Below are positions 37,901 to 46,064 of a stretch of DNA of 64,000 bases, in pieces (positions within the stretch are counted from its first letter, which is position 1; every line of letters begins with the position of its first letter). Made by a program: the position numbers and the translations under genes. Source of the DNA: Oegoconia quadripuncta (taxonomy: Eukaryota; Arthropoda; Insecta; Lepidoptera; Autostichidae); NCBI GenBank assembly GCA_949316235.1, contig OX438757.1, positions 16,307,505 to 16,371,504 of the forward strand. Reading direction: 5' to 3'. A model generated the notes under the pieces. It had not been told where the DNA came from. It was given only the letters and a program-made list of their open reading frames with translations, and did not search any database.

Positions 37901-40900
37901 TAACATGTACTCCCACGTCCTCGTTCCGTAAATGTTAGTGTATTTAGGTAACTCATACAATACAATAATAAATTGACTTTGACTTTGACTTTGACTTTGA
38001 CTATGGATACCAGATGGTTGATAAACTATACAAATACATTTTTTTTGTAAATAAATACATAAATAATTGAAAAATATCCATAACTCGGGAACACATGTCT
38101 GTATTCATCATACAATCTTATGCCCCTAGCGGTATTCGAACCCGCGACGTTTTGGTATAGCAGACAGAATTTTTAACCACTACACCAAACAGGTCGTCAC
38201 AGAAACAAACAAACAGTATGGGTGTAGGTATGTTATGTGAATGTGAGCGGTAGTGATGTGTAGTCATCAACTGATAATTTTATGAAAAAAAAATATATTA
38301 TTTCGTTCCATTTTTTAAATTATGTTAGATCACAAGATTTTTTTTTTATTTAATTTAATTACTTTTTGGAAGATTTAAACCGATATAAAAATAACTTTTC
38401 TGGACGTCTTTCCTAACTTCAGATAACCGGCTTTCTGTATCGAGGTGCGTCCAGCCACCTTTTTCAGTCTATAAAATACAATACAAATACTCTTTATTGC
38501 GCAAAATAATTTACAATAATTTCTGATGATAACAATTAGAAGACAATTAGGTGGTCTTATCTCTAACAGCGATATCTTCCATACAACCCTATTAATCTAT
38601 CTAGCCGATGCACACTCGTAGAATTCTTCTATATCCACAACGTTGGGTCCGGCGACAGATGTGGCGGTATCGTAATATTTTAGGGTACCGCAGACCAAGT
38701 ACAAACCTGTACCCATTAAAGAAACTCCACGATATAAATATGACACGTTCACTCTGCTGATAAGCGCATTGTTGGTTTGTTATTTAAACGTATACTTATT
38801 TATCTTTCTCGGAACTGAAGTTGACATGCCGATTTGCAATTGAGGTGCATAGATGATACGTACGTATAGATTACCTACTTAAAATATTGTAGGGATTAAT
38901 TAGAAAATTAGATATTACTGTGGTATGTATTGATAAATCTTTAAATCGGAGATTTGTTTGTTCTAAGGAAACGCGGCGAAAATACGCATTCAGATATTAA
39001 AAAAATTAAATCCGAAAATAAAAATTTATTAAAAAAGACGACCTGTTAAAAACTCTGACCACTATGCCAAATGGTCGCGGGTTCGAATTCCGCTAGGGGC
39101 ATATGTTTGTGTGATGCATATGGACATGTGTACCCGAGTTATAGATATTTTCATTTATAATAAGTATTTATTTACAAAAAAAAATGTATTTATGTAGTAA
39201 CAACCATCTGGTATCCACAACACATAGTTGCTTACTGTAGAACTAGATGGCGCTGTGTGTATGTAGGGATATTTATTTATTTTTTATTTATTTATTACTT
39301 GTAACAACCACCCCAGTCCCATAGTCACCTTTTGCGATACCCACGAGAAGAGACGGGTTGGATCTATTATCTTTACGGGACGAAACCACACATCACAACA
39401 ATACTGAGAAACAATTTTGAATCCGGGCGGTCTACTCTCTAACAAAAATAGCTTCGGTCGGCCGTAACTTCGGACTTTTTCCTTTATAGTTTGCAGTATC
39501 AATTATAAAGCAATCGTCATTATTTTACTTTTGTTGTATATAGTTGGACATCACAAGTTAGTTCGGGAAGAGAAGAGACGGCCGTCCGAAGCTATTTTCG
39601 TTAGAGAGTAGACCCCCAGAGCCGAACGAATGATTCTAGAATAGATTTCTTAATAGAATCCTGAGTGTAGCGAGAGTACACATCGCGAGAAATAAATAAT
39701 AATTTTGCGCTCGATTGATACACTCTACTTTTCATCTACGAGAAAAATAACAAGAAGCGCCTTAGTTATTATTTTTACAAATATGTATGATAAAATGTGA
39801 ACAAATTCCAAGCGTGCACGCTTTTTTTAATATACTTTCTAGTTATACTTTGTTTTACTTTTATGCTAACGCCATTGGCAGTTTAGTAAATTATTTTTCT
39901 GGTCTGGCTGTCACACCTCCACTAAATAAATAAATAATTAAAAAGATATTTATTTATCCACTAAACAAAAATACGCTACTTGATCATTAATTATAGTAAA
40001 ATTTACTAACGTAGTGGACAAATAGGTTGGAGCCTCAGCAAAATTGCTGTTTTTCCGTCTCCACCTCGTACATCCACTTATATAATAGAACGTATAACAC
40101 GTCATAAGTAAACTACAATACTATTGGCTACGAGCTACATGCAAGCAATCATTATAAATATGACCAAAATTAGGAGAGAAAAAAAAATTGGCGAAAGACA
40201 CCTAAAATTCCTATACAATTATAAAGTCAATCTCACTAACAAAATCTCAAAAAATAGAACTGGCTGGCACGTCATACTTCGGTATCACAGAGCCCCAGTT
40301 ATTGGAAGACTTCTGTTTGCATTTTTTTTTAATGCACGACAGGTTCGTACATGACCTCAATCACACCTGATGTTAAGTGAAGATGAGGTCGAAGGTGGAA
40401 GCGTACTGACCCGGAAACCCCAACACATTTGGGGGACTGGCTATCTTATCTCTGACAACCGGAACACAACAATGCTATTAGCATTACTGCTTAGCGGTAG
40501 ATTTAGATAAGATGGTGGTAGCTAGCCAGGCGGACATTTTAAAATGCCCTACCACCAACCAAACCGAGAACTTAAACATGTACCCCGCTGGGGATCGAAC
40601 CCGCAACCTCCGAATCGTAAACCCAATGTTGTTTATAATGAGCCACGGAGGCGGATTGCATAAAAGTCATTCCTTACATTTTCTTTTAAATGTGCAAAAC
40701 AAGTTAGAGATTTAATCCTGAGAGTTAGAATATCCTGGTATATAAATGGTTTCCCTCTCTTCTCCCTTTGGAATAGTCCTGATGTTTCTTATAGGTACAG
40801 CTATGAAAAAAAAACATAAATACAGTCCGGAACCCTGAGAGCACGTTCTACTCCCACTCGTCAGTCTTAAGTGTCCTACAATCTGGGCCGATGTTTTCAA

Positions 40901-43900
40901 CATCCATTTCAGACGTTCCTAACACATGTCTTTCCAAGTACTGTATTTTATTACCCAAACGCTAGTAGCGTCTTGGCATTATGCGCCTTTCAAGTACAAG
41001 GTCGCAATAAAATTTATTTCCGACACTAACAGAGGGCGGCCCAGCACATTTTTCAGCCGGTTTTATGTATGCCCCGGACATTATATCCCTGATACATGAC
41101 ATAACCTTTCTCTAAAAACTGGACAGGTGCCCGTCACAGAAACCTTTTTGCGAAGAAATCCTAAATTGAGAAATATAAAACCCACTTAAATACTTGTATT
41201 GAATTCCGTGATGATAGGTTTGCCTGGAAGAGATCGCTGTTAGCGATAAGGCCGCCTAATTTGTAGTTTCTATAAGATATTTAAATGTACCTTCCTTATT
41301 CAAACAATAAAGCGTATTTGATTGATTGATTGATTGATTGATAAAAGTAGACATTATGTTTGTATACGCAGGTGTTTTATGAATTGTCGCCATCAATGAG
41401 ATAGATCAAGGAAGTGTAGGCGGACATCCTGGCTGCATATTAGACAAGCAACTTCACAGTGTCTAAGTTACTGTAAAAGCTCGAACTGCGCTAAATGCTT
41501 AAGACTTTTCAACTAAATCTAAGGTTTGCTAAGTTCGTTTAATTTCGGACTTTTACTTAGTTAGTAACTTATTAGTAATCTGTGCTTTTACCAGCATTTG
41601 GTTGGGAAATCTTAGGATTTACCACAGAGCAATGATAACCTTTTTATGTATAAAAAGGTTCTTTAGAAAACCCTATTTTTAATTTGTATCTTAATAACAA
41701 TAAATACTAACTGATATTTAATTAGGTAGACTTTTGTTAAACACAGTTAGCTTGTTGATGGATAAAAACTAAGCATGTTATAGTTAGGCATGCGTGTTTT
41801 AACTGAAAATGTCGTGAGCTGCATTGCTTAAAAAATTAAAATGAGAACTAATATTTTGTAACGAGAATTTCCCTAAATGTTTTGTATATAAAGAGAGCAT
41901 TGAGCCTTTTGAGCCATCAATTGAGCATTTTTTTTAAAGAAACACATTATTCTATTTTAACATATTTAGTTACTGACTTAGTACTTGCGTTTCTTACAAA
42001 TTGTTAATTTTTATCAATTCTTACTACATTTACAATACTTTATTAAATGTTTAAAAAAAATCGCGGTTATTCGTTTTTCCGAGGTCAAACCGTATTTTCC
42101 CTGGGCTATAGATACGCTACCTGCATATGATCTGAGTTCGTTCTGTTGCTATTATCTAGGTAAGCTACCTGCATATCATCTGAGTTCGTTCTGCTGCTAT
42201 TATCTAGGTAATCTACCTGCATATGATCTGAGTTCGTTCTGCTGCTATTATCTAGGTAAGCTACCTGTATATGATCTGAGTTCGTTCTGTTGCTATTATC
42301 TAGGTAAGCTACCTGCATATCATCTGAGTTCGTTCTGCTGCTATTATCCAGGTAATCTACCTGCATATGATCTGAGTTCGTTCTGCTGCTATTATCTAGG
42401 TAAGCTACCTGTATATGATCTGAGTTCGTTCTGTTGTTCTGTTGCTATTTTTAATACATTGTACATAAGACTAGCGGGCGCTAATCTGACACGAATCCAC
42501 CAATCCACACTGGGCTCGCTTGTTGGATTATGGCCCATACTCTTTCCCAGTGAGAGGAGGCTGTGCCCCAACAGTGAGGATGTGTAAGGCTGTTGATGGT
42601 GTCAAACAATTGTGAATACAGTAACTAATAAACAAACCATTTCATCTGGCGTCGGCTGGGCCAGTTCATAAGCGGCCTGGACAGAGCCTAGGCCTTGGGC
42701 TAGTCCAAGAAAGTTGTTCAGCTCTTTCCTGGCCACAGCCTCAAACCTCCTGCTATCTACGCCTCGAAAAACTTTTGTCGTTTTTTGGTCCTGAAAAATA
42801 GATTACCGCCTCTGTGGCTCAATGTAAACAACATAGGGTTTACGATTCGGAGGTCGCGGGTTCGATCCCCAGCGGGATACTTGTTTAGTACTCGGGTTTG
42901 GTACTGGCTCGCTAAGACCATCTTATCTAAATCTGCCGTCAAACAGCAATTTTAATAGCATTGTTGTGTTCCGGTTGTCAAAGATAAGATAGCCAGTCCC
43001 CCAAATAGGATGGAGTTTCCGAGTCACTACGTGTCCACCTTCAGCCTCACCTTCACTTAATATCAGGTGTGATTGAGGTCAAGCGCTAACCCGTTGTGCT
43101 AAAAAAAAATATGATTCTCACTCCAAGAGGGTGGGTACTTTAGTATAATTGAGTAGGTATCCCTATAGTTTTAAGTAATGACGACCTCTTTAGTGCAGTA
43201 GATAGAAACCCTGACTGCTATACGAAAAGGTCGCGGGTTTGAATCCCACTTCCCCTAAATGTTTGTATGATGAATACGGACATGTGTCCCCAAGTTATGT
43301 AAGTTTTTATATTTACAAAATATACTAGTAATTTCTTTATTAAGTATGTACATGAAACAACGAATTTATATAACATAATTAAAAATACCTATACCTTAAA
43401 GAAAAAATACGCCGTCCAACAAAATTGTATTTGTGTATGTACAAGTTCTTGTTTACGTACAAACAATCTGACCCCGTAGCATGACACCCTTTCTCGCGCA
43501 ACCAGGTTTTCGAGCGGTGGTTCTCAGACGTGTTTTATCAAAATCGGTTCAGCCGTTTTCTTTTAATCAATTGTTTTTCAATTTATATTATTTATAGTTA
43601 GATACCTTAAAACAATGTTTCCTGCAAGTTTGATGAAATACTTACCACAATAAACATGTATACCGGTTCGCTGTGGCCCTGAAATCTTTCCAATGCGGGT
43701 ATATTGTCGCAAAGGACCTGAAAATTAAATACTGCGTACACATAGACATTATTTATGTACATATACAAAAAAAAATAGGTACATTTATGTAGTATATCAA
43801 CCATCTGGTATCCACAACACAAGCCTATAGTTGCTTACTGTGGAACTAGATGGCGCTGTGTATGTCTAAGGATATTTATTTATTTATTATTTAGATACCG

Positions 43901-44929
43901 CCAGAAGAGTGGATCAGCACCTTTCTGTTGAAAAAAAGATAGACCGTACCTACGTAGGTACTTGTGATTATTAAGTACTTGGGGACGTTATACAGAGTGT
44001 AAATTTAAGTAAAATCGCAGGAATTGGTACATATGATAAACGAAGAAAAAAAACTCCAATTTCATAGGTAAAGACCCAATATTTAGCCTTCAAAAATCAG
44101 GTTTAATCCTATAATATTGTTTACTCAGTATTTTCAATATCTCTTATGTGGACGGAATAATCACTTGGACACCTTTAAAATTTCCAGCCTGTATAACCTT
44201 CGTATTTGGTATCATTTTTGTTGTCAAATAAAGGATTATATTGTCTGTGCACTTACTTTAAGCAAAACCACCTTGTCATCGCTCCATACCAATTTGATTT
44301 TAGTGAACAGTCGATCTAACACTACGCAGGATCCGAAAACGGAACAGAATATCTCCGCACCTATACATGGAGGATGCATAAGCCAGTGAGATGGATTAAT
44401 GAAAATATATTTATTGCCTCTTCGAATAATTGAGCTGCCAATAATTGGCAAAAACAACCGACTTCAGTAAGGTTTCAATTTCTCTGCGGAGTGCATCGTC
44501 AGATCTTAACCAAATTTATATTGGTCCCATATAAATAATATGGTCATAAAAGTAATCATCAAAATCAGTTACCAATTAACGAAAATTTGGGTGAAACATA
44601 CAAAAAAATTTACAAACATCGAACCATTAAATAGTCCATTTTTTTAAACTGCCGCTAACCGCCTCCGTGGCTCAATGTAAACAACATTGGGTTTATTATA
44701 GGCTACTTTATGTGTGAAAAGTGACTGGTTGCTATAGGATAGGTATTAGTAGGACTGCTTTGGTCATAGAGTGACGCATTTGGTAGTAGAACGAATTCTA
44801 CGCAGACAAAGTCACGGGTAACAGCTAGTTATACTCACATATAAGTTTGTCTCTGTATTGACTGAGAGCACTTTCAAATTCCTTTTCTGTGTTAACATGA
44901 AAAAATATATCGACTTTCTTTTTAGCCAT
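19774..44929 (-). CDS. Thioredoxin-NDP-kinase-like protein (TXNDC3/NME8-NME9 family), 13 exons
   Basis: Coding exons, in transcript order: 44929-44839, 44360-44257, 43717-43646, 42790-42638, 34089-33891, 30939-30772, 28508-28345, 27871-27740, 26672-26604, 24772-24626, 23204-23079, 21444-21353, 19966-19774. Joined they give about 569 residues. Residues 1-110 form a thioredoxin-like domain with FGSC in place of WCGPC and the cis-Pro loop SEPVYMF. A basic helical linker (about 140-200) precedes an NDP-kinase-like stretch ([25 protein letters not shown]). Next come a charged coiled-coil exon, an acidic linker, a second NDPK-like segment ([33 protein letters not shown]) and a very acidic C-terminus. 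The NDPK active-site NxxHGSD is absent. Relatives are axonemal or sperm-tail proteins; function here is inferred. Exon 5 to 6 needs a GC-AG intron. Confidence 0.85.
20010..20390 (+). mobile_element. SINE B interrupted by a repeat piece
   Basis: Head at 20010-20135 (GGTTGCGCGTTCGAATCCCG) and tail at 20286-20390 flank about 150 bases of the Helitron-like repeat. Confidence 0.75.
20525..20960. mobile_element. TIR element (AGGGCGGAGTGTGAG ends), with internal insert
   Basis: The left end GAGTGTGAGTTTTGTTTCGA is mirrored at the right as AAAACTCACACTTCGCACAC. A shorter relative without the middle part is at 61665-61870. Both contain ACGTTTACGTGACGATTTGT. Confidence 0.7.
21105..21213 (+). mobile_element. 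SINE C fragment
   Basis: The 3' third of SINE C, from ATAGCCAATCTCTGAAATAA-like sequence to ATCAGGTGTGATTGAGGTCA. Confidence 0.65.
21353..21444 (-). CDS. TXNDC-like exon 12
   Basis: Acceptor TTTCAG, donor GTAAGT after phase 2. Encodes [20 protein letters not shown]. Confidence 0.8.
21450..22781. other. Intron with repeat scraps only
   Basis: Within the TXNDC-like gene. 22230-22340 is a diverged dispersed repeat (TTTTTGAAGTCGGTTAAAAA, also at 2490-2512). 22432-22520 matches 128-282. The rest is unrecognised. Confidence 0.4.
22782..23020 (+). mobile_element. SINE A
   Basis: Complete head (TTTGGTGTAGTGGTTAGCAA, GGTTCGTATCCC) and body. Ends about 60 bases from exon 11 of the TXNDC-like gene. 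Confidence 0.8.
23079..23204 (-). CDS. TXNDC-like exon 11
   Basis: 42 codons, acceptor CAACAG, donor [24 protein letters not shown] suggests a second NDPK-like strand and helix. Confidence 0.8.
23430..23670 (+). mobile_element. SINE B, complete
   Basis: The best plus-strand copy: GGTTGGTGTAGTGGATAGT head, GCGGGTTCAAATCCCG box B, GTGTCCGAAATATTTATT 3' end with AT-rich tail. Confidence 0.85.
23878..24008. mobile_element. Short MITE (CATTCTGTAAT end)
   Basis: Relative of 10108-10270 sharing GCGCTTGAGCATAG and GAGATCTCTGTTTGAG. Confidence 0.6.
24313..24546. mobile_element. MITE with CCCGCAGTCTCGACATAGAT ends
   Basis: The first 20 bases and ATAGC..CGATTTCGGTCGTTAA are mirrored at the right end. 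It lies 80 bases past the donor of exon 10 of the TXNDC-like gene. Confidence 0.75.
24626..24772 (-). CDS. TXNDC-like exon 10
   Basis: 49 codons, acceptor CATTAG, donor GTGAGT. An acidic run ([15 protein letters not shown]) then [16 protein letters not shown]. Confidence 0.8.
24785..25395 (+). mobile_element. LINE-G RT end, split by SINE C
   Basis: Blocks 24785-24887 ([20 protein letters not shown]) and 25219-25395 ([14 protein letters not shown]) read as one RT C-terminus. The SINE C at 24888-25218 is nested between them. Confidence 0.75.
24888..25218 (+). mobile_element. SINE C, complete
   Basis: Full copy: head CCGCCTCCGTGGCTCAATGT, box B GGTTCCATCCCC, body, and A tail. Inserted in LINE-G. 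Confidence 0.85.
25668..25875 (+). mobile_element. SINE A
   Basis: Head CTTTGGTGTAGTGATTGG and box B GGGTTCTAATCCCG, with a shortened middle. Confidence 0.75.
26110..26427 (+). mobile_element. GC-rich poly(A) retroposon inside interstitial TTAGG repeats
   Basis: GGTTAGGTTAGGTTAGG (26110-26126) and GGTTAGGTTAGG (26416-26427) flank a very GC-rich insert ending in an A-rich tail (AAAAAATAAATAAATAAAAA). The insert ends carry inverted CATACCGCTCGC. TTAGG is the ancestral insect telomere repeat and the SART/TRAS LINEs insert into it. The insert resembles a retroposon of that kind, but no RT motif is visible. Confidence 0.65.
26604..26672 (-). CDS. TXNDC-like exon 9
   Basis: 23 codons, acceptor TTTACAG, donor GTACGT. 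Acidic ([16 protein letters not shown]). Confidence 0.75.
26930..27450 (+). mobile_element. Helitron-like repeat split by LINE-I
   Basis: Outer blocks 26930-27029 and 27336-27450 match 283-505 in reverse. The middle is the 3' UTR of LINE-I with an A tail at about 27325-27335. Confidence 0.7.
27740..27871 (-). CDS. TXNDC-like exon 8, coiled coil
   Basis: 44 codons in phase 0, acceptor TTGTCAG, donor GTCAGT. The exon is Ala/Lys/Glu-rich helix ([19 protein letters not shown]). Confidence 0.8.
27990..28180 (-). mobile_element. SINE B
   Basis: Minus-strand copy with box B GCGGGTTCGAATCCCG; the box-A part is replaced by other sequence. Confidence 0.75.
28345..28508 (-). CDS. TXNDC-like exon 7
   Basis: Acceptor ATTACAG, donor GTATTT. 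Encodes [31 protein letters not shown] and REELLHRR. Confidence 0.8.
28565..28852 (-). mobile_element. SINE C
   Basis: Minus-strand copy lacking the outermost head. It lies about 60 bases upstream of exon 7 of the TXNDC-like gene on the acceptor side. Confidence 0.8.
29170..29660. repeat. Repeat P
   Basis: Shares ordered blocks with 57926-58321 (CGACGGTGCCCTA-like, CTCTATTGCTACCTTGGACC, GGGAGTGTAGTCAATGAAA). A doubled AATAATGCCAATAATAAG unit lies at 29578-29630. No coding signature. Confidence 0.6.
29881..30290 (+). mobile_element. LINE-E 3' end
   Basis: Open RT tail ([20 protein letters not shown] and KISDYLDD) to stop at 30067-30069. The 3' UTR includes TTGAACAAGCAGTAGCTT and ends near CATTTTTGACTTT. 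Confidence 0.8.
30270..30610 (+). pseudogene. DUF7869-like transposon protein fragment
   Basis: The plus strand encodes [20 protein letters not shown] and [20 protein letters not shown]. This pairs the YSDxCxGQNxN and GHTxxxVDxxH motifs seen in a DDE-like domain of uncertain function that is common in insect mobile elements. Only about 100 residues remain; start and end are missing, and the left side is fused to the LINE-E tail. It lies about 160 bases from exon 6 of the TXNDC-like gene, on the opposite strand. Confidence 0.6.
30772..30939 (-). CDS. TXNDC-like exon 6, NDPK-like
   Basis: Acceptor TTCTAG, donor GTAAGT after phase 1. [16 protein letters not shown] and [17 protein letters not shown] resemble the later half of an NDP-kinase fold. 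Confidence 0.8.
30975..31195 (+). mobile_element. Diverged SINE C relative
   Basis: Box B GCAGGTTCGATTTCC, then ACCACCGCCATCTTATCTAA and a C-like 3' part. Clearly older than the other copies. Confidence 0.55.
31288..31640 (+). mobile_element. SINE C with GAAA microsatellite in its head
   Basis: The head GGCTCAATGTAAA is interrupted by about 33 bases of GAAA repeats (31305-31340) before ACATTGGATTTACGATTCGG resumes. The insertion separates box A from box B. Confidence 0.8.
31812..32589 (-). mobile_element. Mariner-like MITE split by LINE-H
   Basis: Both inverted ends and the interior of the MITE are present, divided by about 370 bases of LINE-H (32005-32372). Confidence 0.8.
32005..32376 (-). 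mobile_element. LINE-H RT C-terminal remnant
   Basis: Minus strand encodes [20 protein letters not shown] and [20 protein letters not shown], an RT C-terminal tail common in insect LINEs, in one 114-residue frame. Nested in a MITE. A decayed copy is at 53900-54725. Confidence 0.8.
32918..33240 (-). mobile_element. SINE A fragment followed by LINE-F 3' end
   Basis: 32918-33020 is the SINE A tail (minus). 33025-33240 is a LINE-F end sharing GAGAGGGCGGCAAATGAGCA and CGTTGCCGGCCTTTGAGGAA. Confidence 0.7.
33542..33804 (-). mobile_element. SINE A, complete
   Basis: Minus-strand copy with intact box A (TGGTGTAATGGTTAGC) and box B (GGTTCGAATCCC). Ends about 80 bases from exon 5 of the TXNDC-like gene. 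Confidence 0.85.
33891..34089 (-). CDS. TXNDC-like exon 5, basic linker
   Basis: Acceptor CATTAG. It encodes a charged helical stretch ([20 protein letters not shown]) then [13 protein letters not shown] and ELYERWDMN. No GT donor in the right phase exists; reading on gives TGA at 33886-33888. A GC donor after 33891 (ACA/GCTGAG) restores the frame as [13 protein letters not shown]. The alternatives are a true stop here or a damaged donor. Confidence 0.65.
34139..34544 (+). mobile_element. Mariner-like MITE, complete
   Basis: Uninterrupted copy with both ends in flanking TA context (ATTA/GGTCC and GACCC/AATA). It is the best reference copy of the family in this window. Confidence 0.8.
34820..35008 (+). 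mobile_element. SINE C fragment
   Basis: The 3' half with a long A tail. Confidence 0.75.
35205..35460 (+). mobile_element. LINE-F 3' end
   Basis: The plus strand reads [20 protein letters not shown] with a small frame break upstream, then the 3' UTR and A tail at about 35455. Confidence 0.75.
35733..36050 (+). mobile_element. SINE C, complete
   Basis: Head CCGCCTCCGTGGCTCAAGGT, box B GGTTTCGATCCCC, 3' end and A tail all present. Confidence 0.85.
36187..36475 (+). mobile_element. Left part of CAGGGT-ended TIR element
   Basis: TIR-like start CAGGGTCAAATTTAATACGT, then TGTAATTCCTGTTTACTG and inverted internal modules seen also at 48062-49292. It stops at the LINE-J ORF1 junction near 36475. 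Confidence 0.65.
36476..37523 (-). pseudogene. LINE-J ORF1 (gag-like), frameshifted before its zinc knuckle
   Basis: A minus-strand 334-residue frame starts at 37523 ([18 protein letters not shown]). It has a Pro-rich N-terminus, a helical middle ([20 protein letters not shown]) and a gag-like RNA-binding region ([17 protein letters not shown]). It ends early at 36519. The next frame continues with [12 protein letters not shown] and TCGHC, a CCHC knuckle whose first Cys is lost. This suggests a small frameshift near 36555. The knuckle then meets a TIR element at about 36475, so ORF2 is missing. Upstream 37524-37740 may be its 5' UTR. Confidence 0.75.
37763..37975 (-). mobile_element. LINE-I RT C-terminal fragment
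   Basis: Minus strand reads [20 protein letters not shown] to CNRQ stop, nearly identical to 48266-48440. It is bounded on the right by a TTGACT microsatellite tail (37972-38000). Confidence 0.75.
38000..38199 (-). mobile_element. SINE A
   Basis: Minus-strand copy, 3' truncated, with box B GGGTTCGAATACCG. Confidence 0.75.
38200..39036. other. Intron; LINE 3' tail at 38470-38600
   Basis: 38470-38600 (minus) matches 41215-41343 (plus): GGAAGATATCGCTGTTAGAG-like then AATAAAG and a repeated tail. The rest is unrecognised AT-rich DNA. Confidence 0.45.
39037..39275 (+). mobile_element. SINE A with deleted box A
   Basis: The head reads GACGACCTGTTAAAAACTCT, lacking the TGGTGTAGTGG segment. Box B and body are intact. 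Confidence 0.75.
39431..39616. mobile_element. MITE with 37-bp inverted ends
   Basis: GGTCTACTCTCTAAC(A/G) and AAAATAGCTTCGG at the left are mirrored at the right with two mismatches. 186 bp, non-coding. Confidence 0.8.
40005..40295 (+). repeat. Repeat Y, uninterrupted copy
   Basis: Contains in one piece the blocks found separated by insertions at 10500-15425. Confidence 0.7.
40322..40653 (-). mobile_element. SINE C, complete
   Basis: Minus-strand full-length copy with head CCGCCTCCGTGGCTCATTAT and box B GGTTCGATCCCC. Confidence 0.85.
40660..42115. other. Intron; mostly unrecognised, LINE tail at 41215-41343
   Basis: 41215-41343 is a LINE 3' end with polyadenylation-like AATAAAG and a GATT repeat tail (41325-41343). 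No exon of the TXNDC-like gene could be recognised. Confidence 0.45.
42116..42447. repeat. 48-bp minisatellite, about 7 copies, with 144-bp higher-order unit
   Basis: Unit core CTACCTGCATATGATCTGAG then TTCGTTCTGCTGCTATTATC. Because 48 is a multiple of 3, both strands stay open (plus: [13 protein letters not shown] repeats). Copies 2-4 and 5-7 show the same ordered variants (AYHL, AYDL, VYDL), so a trimer was duplicated. It lies in intron 4 of the TXNDC-like gene, about 190 bases from exon 4. Confidence 0.9.
42638..42790 (-). CDS. TXNDC-like exon 4
   Basis: 51 codons in phase 0, acceptor TTTTCAG, donor GTTTGT (weaker). Includes [18 protein letters not shown], the end of the thioredoxin domain, and the tail AQPTPDEM. 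Confidence 0.75.
42806..43110 (+). mobile_element. SINE C
   Basis: Head CCGCCTCTGTGGCTCAATGT and box B GGTTCGATCCCC; the middle has a deletion. It begins about 15 bases upstream of the exon 4 acceptor. Confidence 0.8.
43181..43330 (+). mobile_element. SINE A, truncated
   Basis: Head with CTTTAGTGCAGTAGATAG and box B GGGTTTGAATCCCA; the 3' half is missing. Confidence 0.7.
43646..43717 (-). CDS. TXNDC-like exon 3, cis-Pro loop
   Basis: Acceptor TTTCAG, donor GTAAGT, 24 codons in phase 0. It contains [10 protein letters not shown] and [11 protein letters not shown], the classic thioredoxin segment before strand 4. Confidence 0.85.
43765..43885 (+). mobile_element. SINE A tail
   Basis: 3' half only (ATCAACCATCTGGTATCCAC to AACTAGATGGCGCTGTG), beginning about 50 bases upstream of exon 3 of the TXNDC-like gene. 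Confidence 0.75.
44010..44082 (+). mobile_element. Mariner-like MITE, right end only
   Basis: Matches the last 73 bases of the family ending TTTCATAGGTAAAGACCC. Confidence 0.7.
44257..44360 (-). CDS. TXNDC-like exon 2, redox-motif exon
   Basis: Acceptor TATAG, donor GTAAGT. It encodes [18 protein letters not shown], where the canonical WCGPC is VFGSC, so the first redox Cys is Phe and only the second remains. Confidence 0.85.
44839..44929 (-). CDS. TXNDC-like exon 1
   Basis: Start ATG at 44927-44929 ([20 protein letters not shown]), donor GTGAGT after phase 1. It provides the first strand and helix of the thioredoxin fold. Confidence 0.8.
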
Positions 44930-45617
44930 TGCGACGAATTTATTGTATTTACTTACTATGAAACTGTTTACAAATGACCATTCACTATGGCCATGGCTTT
45001 CTAGGTTTAAATTTCAAGTCTTTTTTGCACAACAGACAGGGTTCAAGCTCACCATCACCATTACCTTAAGGCCTCTGTACCACAAACGTGACGATTATAA
45101 TTTACCATAAGAATTCGGGATACATTACTTACAATGTTACACGACTTGTTATCTATGTTTAAATATAACCAGTAATGTATGCCGATATGTCATGGACTGC
45201 TCTGAAAGATCGTGAGGAAACCTACATGCCTGAGAATTAAAAATTCTTAGGCCATGTGAAGTCCCCAACCGGCATTGGGCCAGCGTGGTGGACAAGGGCC
45301 ATACTCGCTCATTATACGAAGGAAGGCCTATATCCCTGCAGTGGGATATTTACGGGCTGAGAGAGCATGTCATGGTAAGGTCATGCTTACAATTATTGAG
45401 ATAAGTGGGCTGAAAACTCCAACTTATTTTGGGAGACTAAGGTAGAAGTGAAGACGTAACCTAGTTTTTGGAGGTCTGGCTATCTTATCTGGAAAAGTTA
45501 TAACACCACAATGCTATGAACATTGCTGTTTGGCGGCAAGGCTAGCTAGTCAGGCGGACATTTAAAACTGTTTTCCTACACGGAGAAAGAATATTTTAAT
45601 AATATTACCTGACCTTT
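44930..45617. other. Upstream of the TXNDC-like gene; SINE D and SINE C remnants
   Basis: No clear promoter motif is visible upstream of 44929. 45190-45362 is a SINE D body. 45400-45570 is a decayed minus-strand SINE C. Confidence 0.45.
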
Positions 45618-45755
45618 AGATTATGTAACTTCATCGGTATCGTCATCGATTACGTTGACCAATGAGAAACCGTCAAATTGCCGAGCGAGCGATGAGCCAA
45701 CCAATCACAAGTCAGAACGTAACCGATGACGATAACGATGAAATTATGTAACTCT
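45618..45755. mobile_element. MITE (TTATGTAACTTCATCG ends)
   Basis: Left TCATCGGTATCGTCATCG and its mirror at the right enclose two diverged CCAATGAG/CCAATCAC boxes. A second copy in the opposite orientation is at 51837-51975. Confidence 0.75.
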
Positions 45756-46064
45756 ACCCCAGATCGTATTTTTAATAACATCCTGGTTAATAAAACTGAA
45801 TTAAGTAATATTTACTTGAATTATCTAAAACAATAGCAAATAGGTTATAGTTAACATCACATAAAATTATTTATGAATATATTTTATTATTGTAAAACGA
45901 AATATATTTTTCGGTTAGTGTAATTTTTTTGTGAAGATATAAGTAGATTGATCAAGTAAACTGGGCAATAAAGATAGATTTCACATATTATAATAATAAT
46001 AATAAATATCTTTGCACATACACACAGCACCATCTAGTTCCACACTAATGTCATATAGTACAAA

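Noticed and set aside
42116..42447. CRISPR array
   Set aside because: Units are contiguous 48-bp tandem copies without unique spacers, and the DNA is from an insect.
41985..42587. 200-residue repetitive protein
   Set aside because: It is a by-product of a 48-bp minisatellite that stays open on both strands; no start context, splice sites or conserved flanks.
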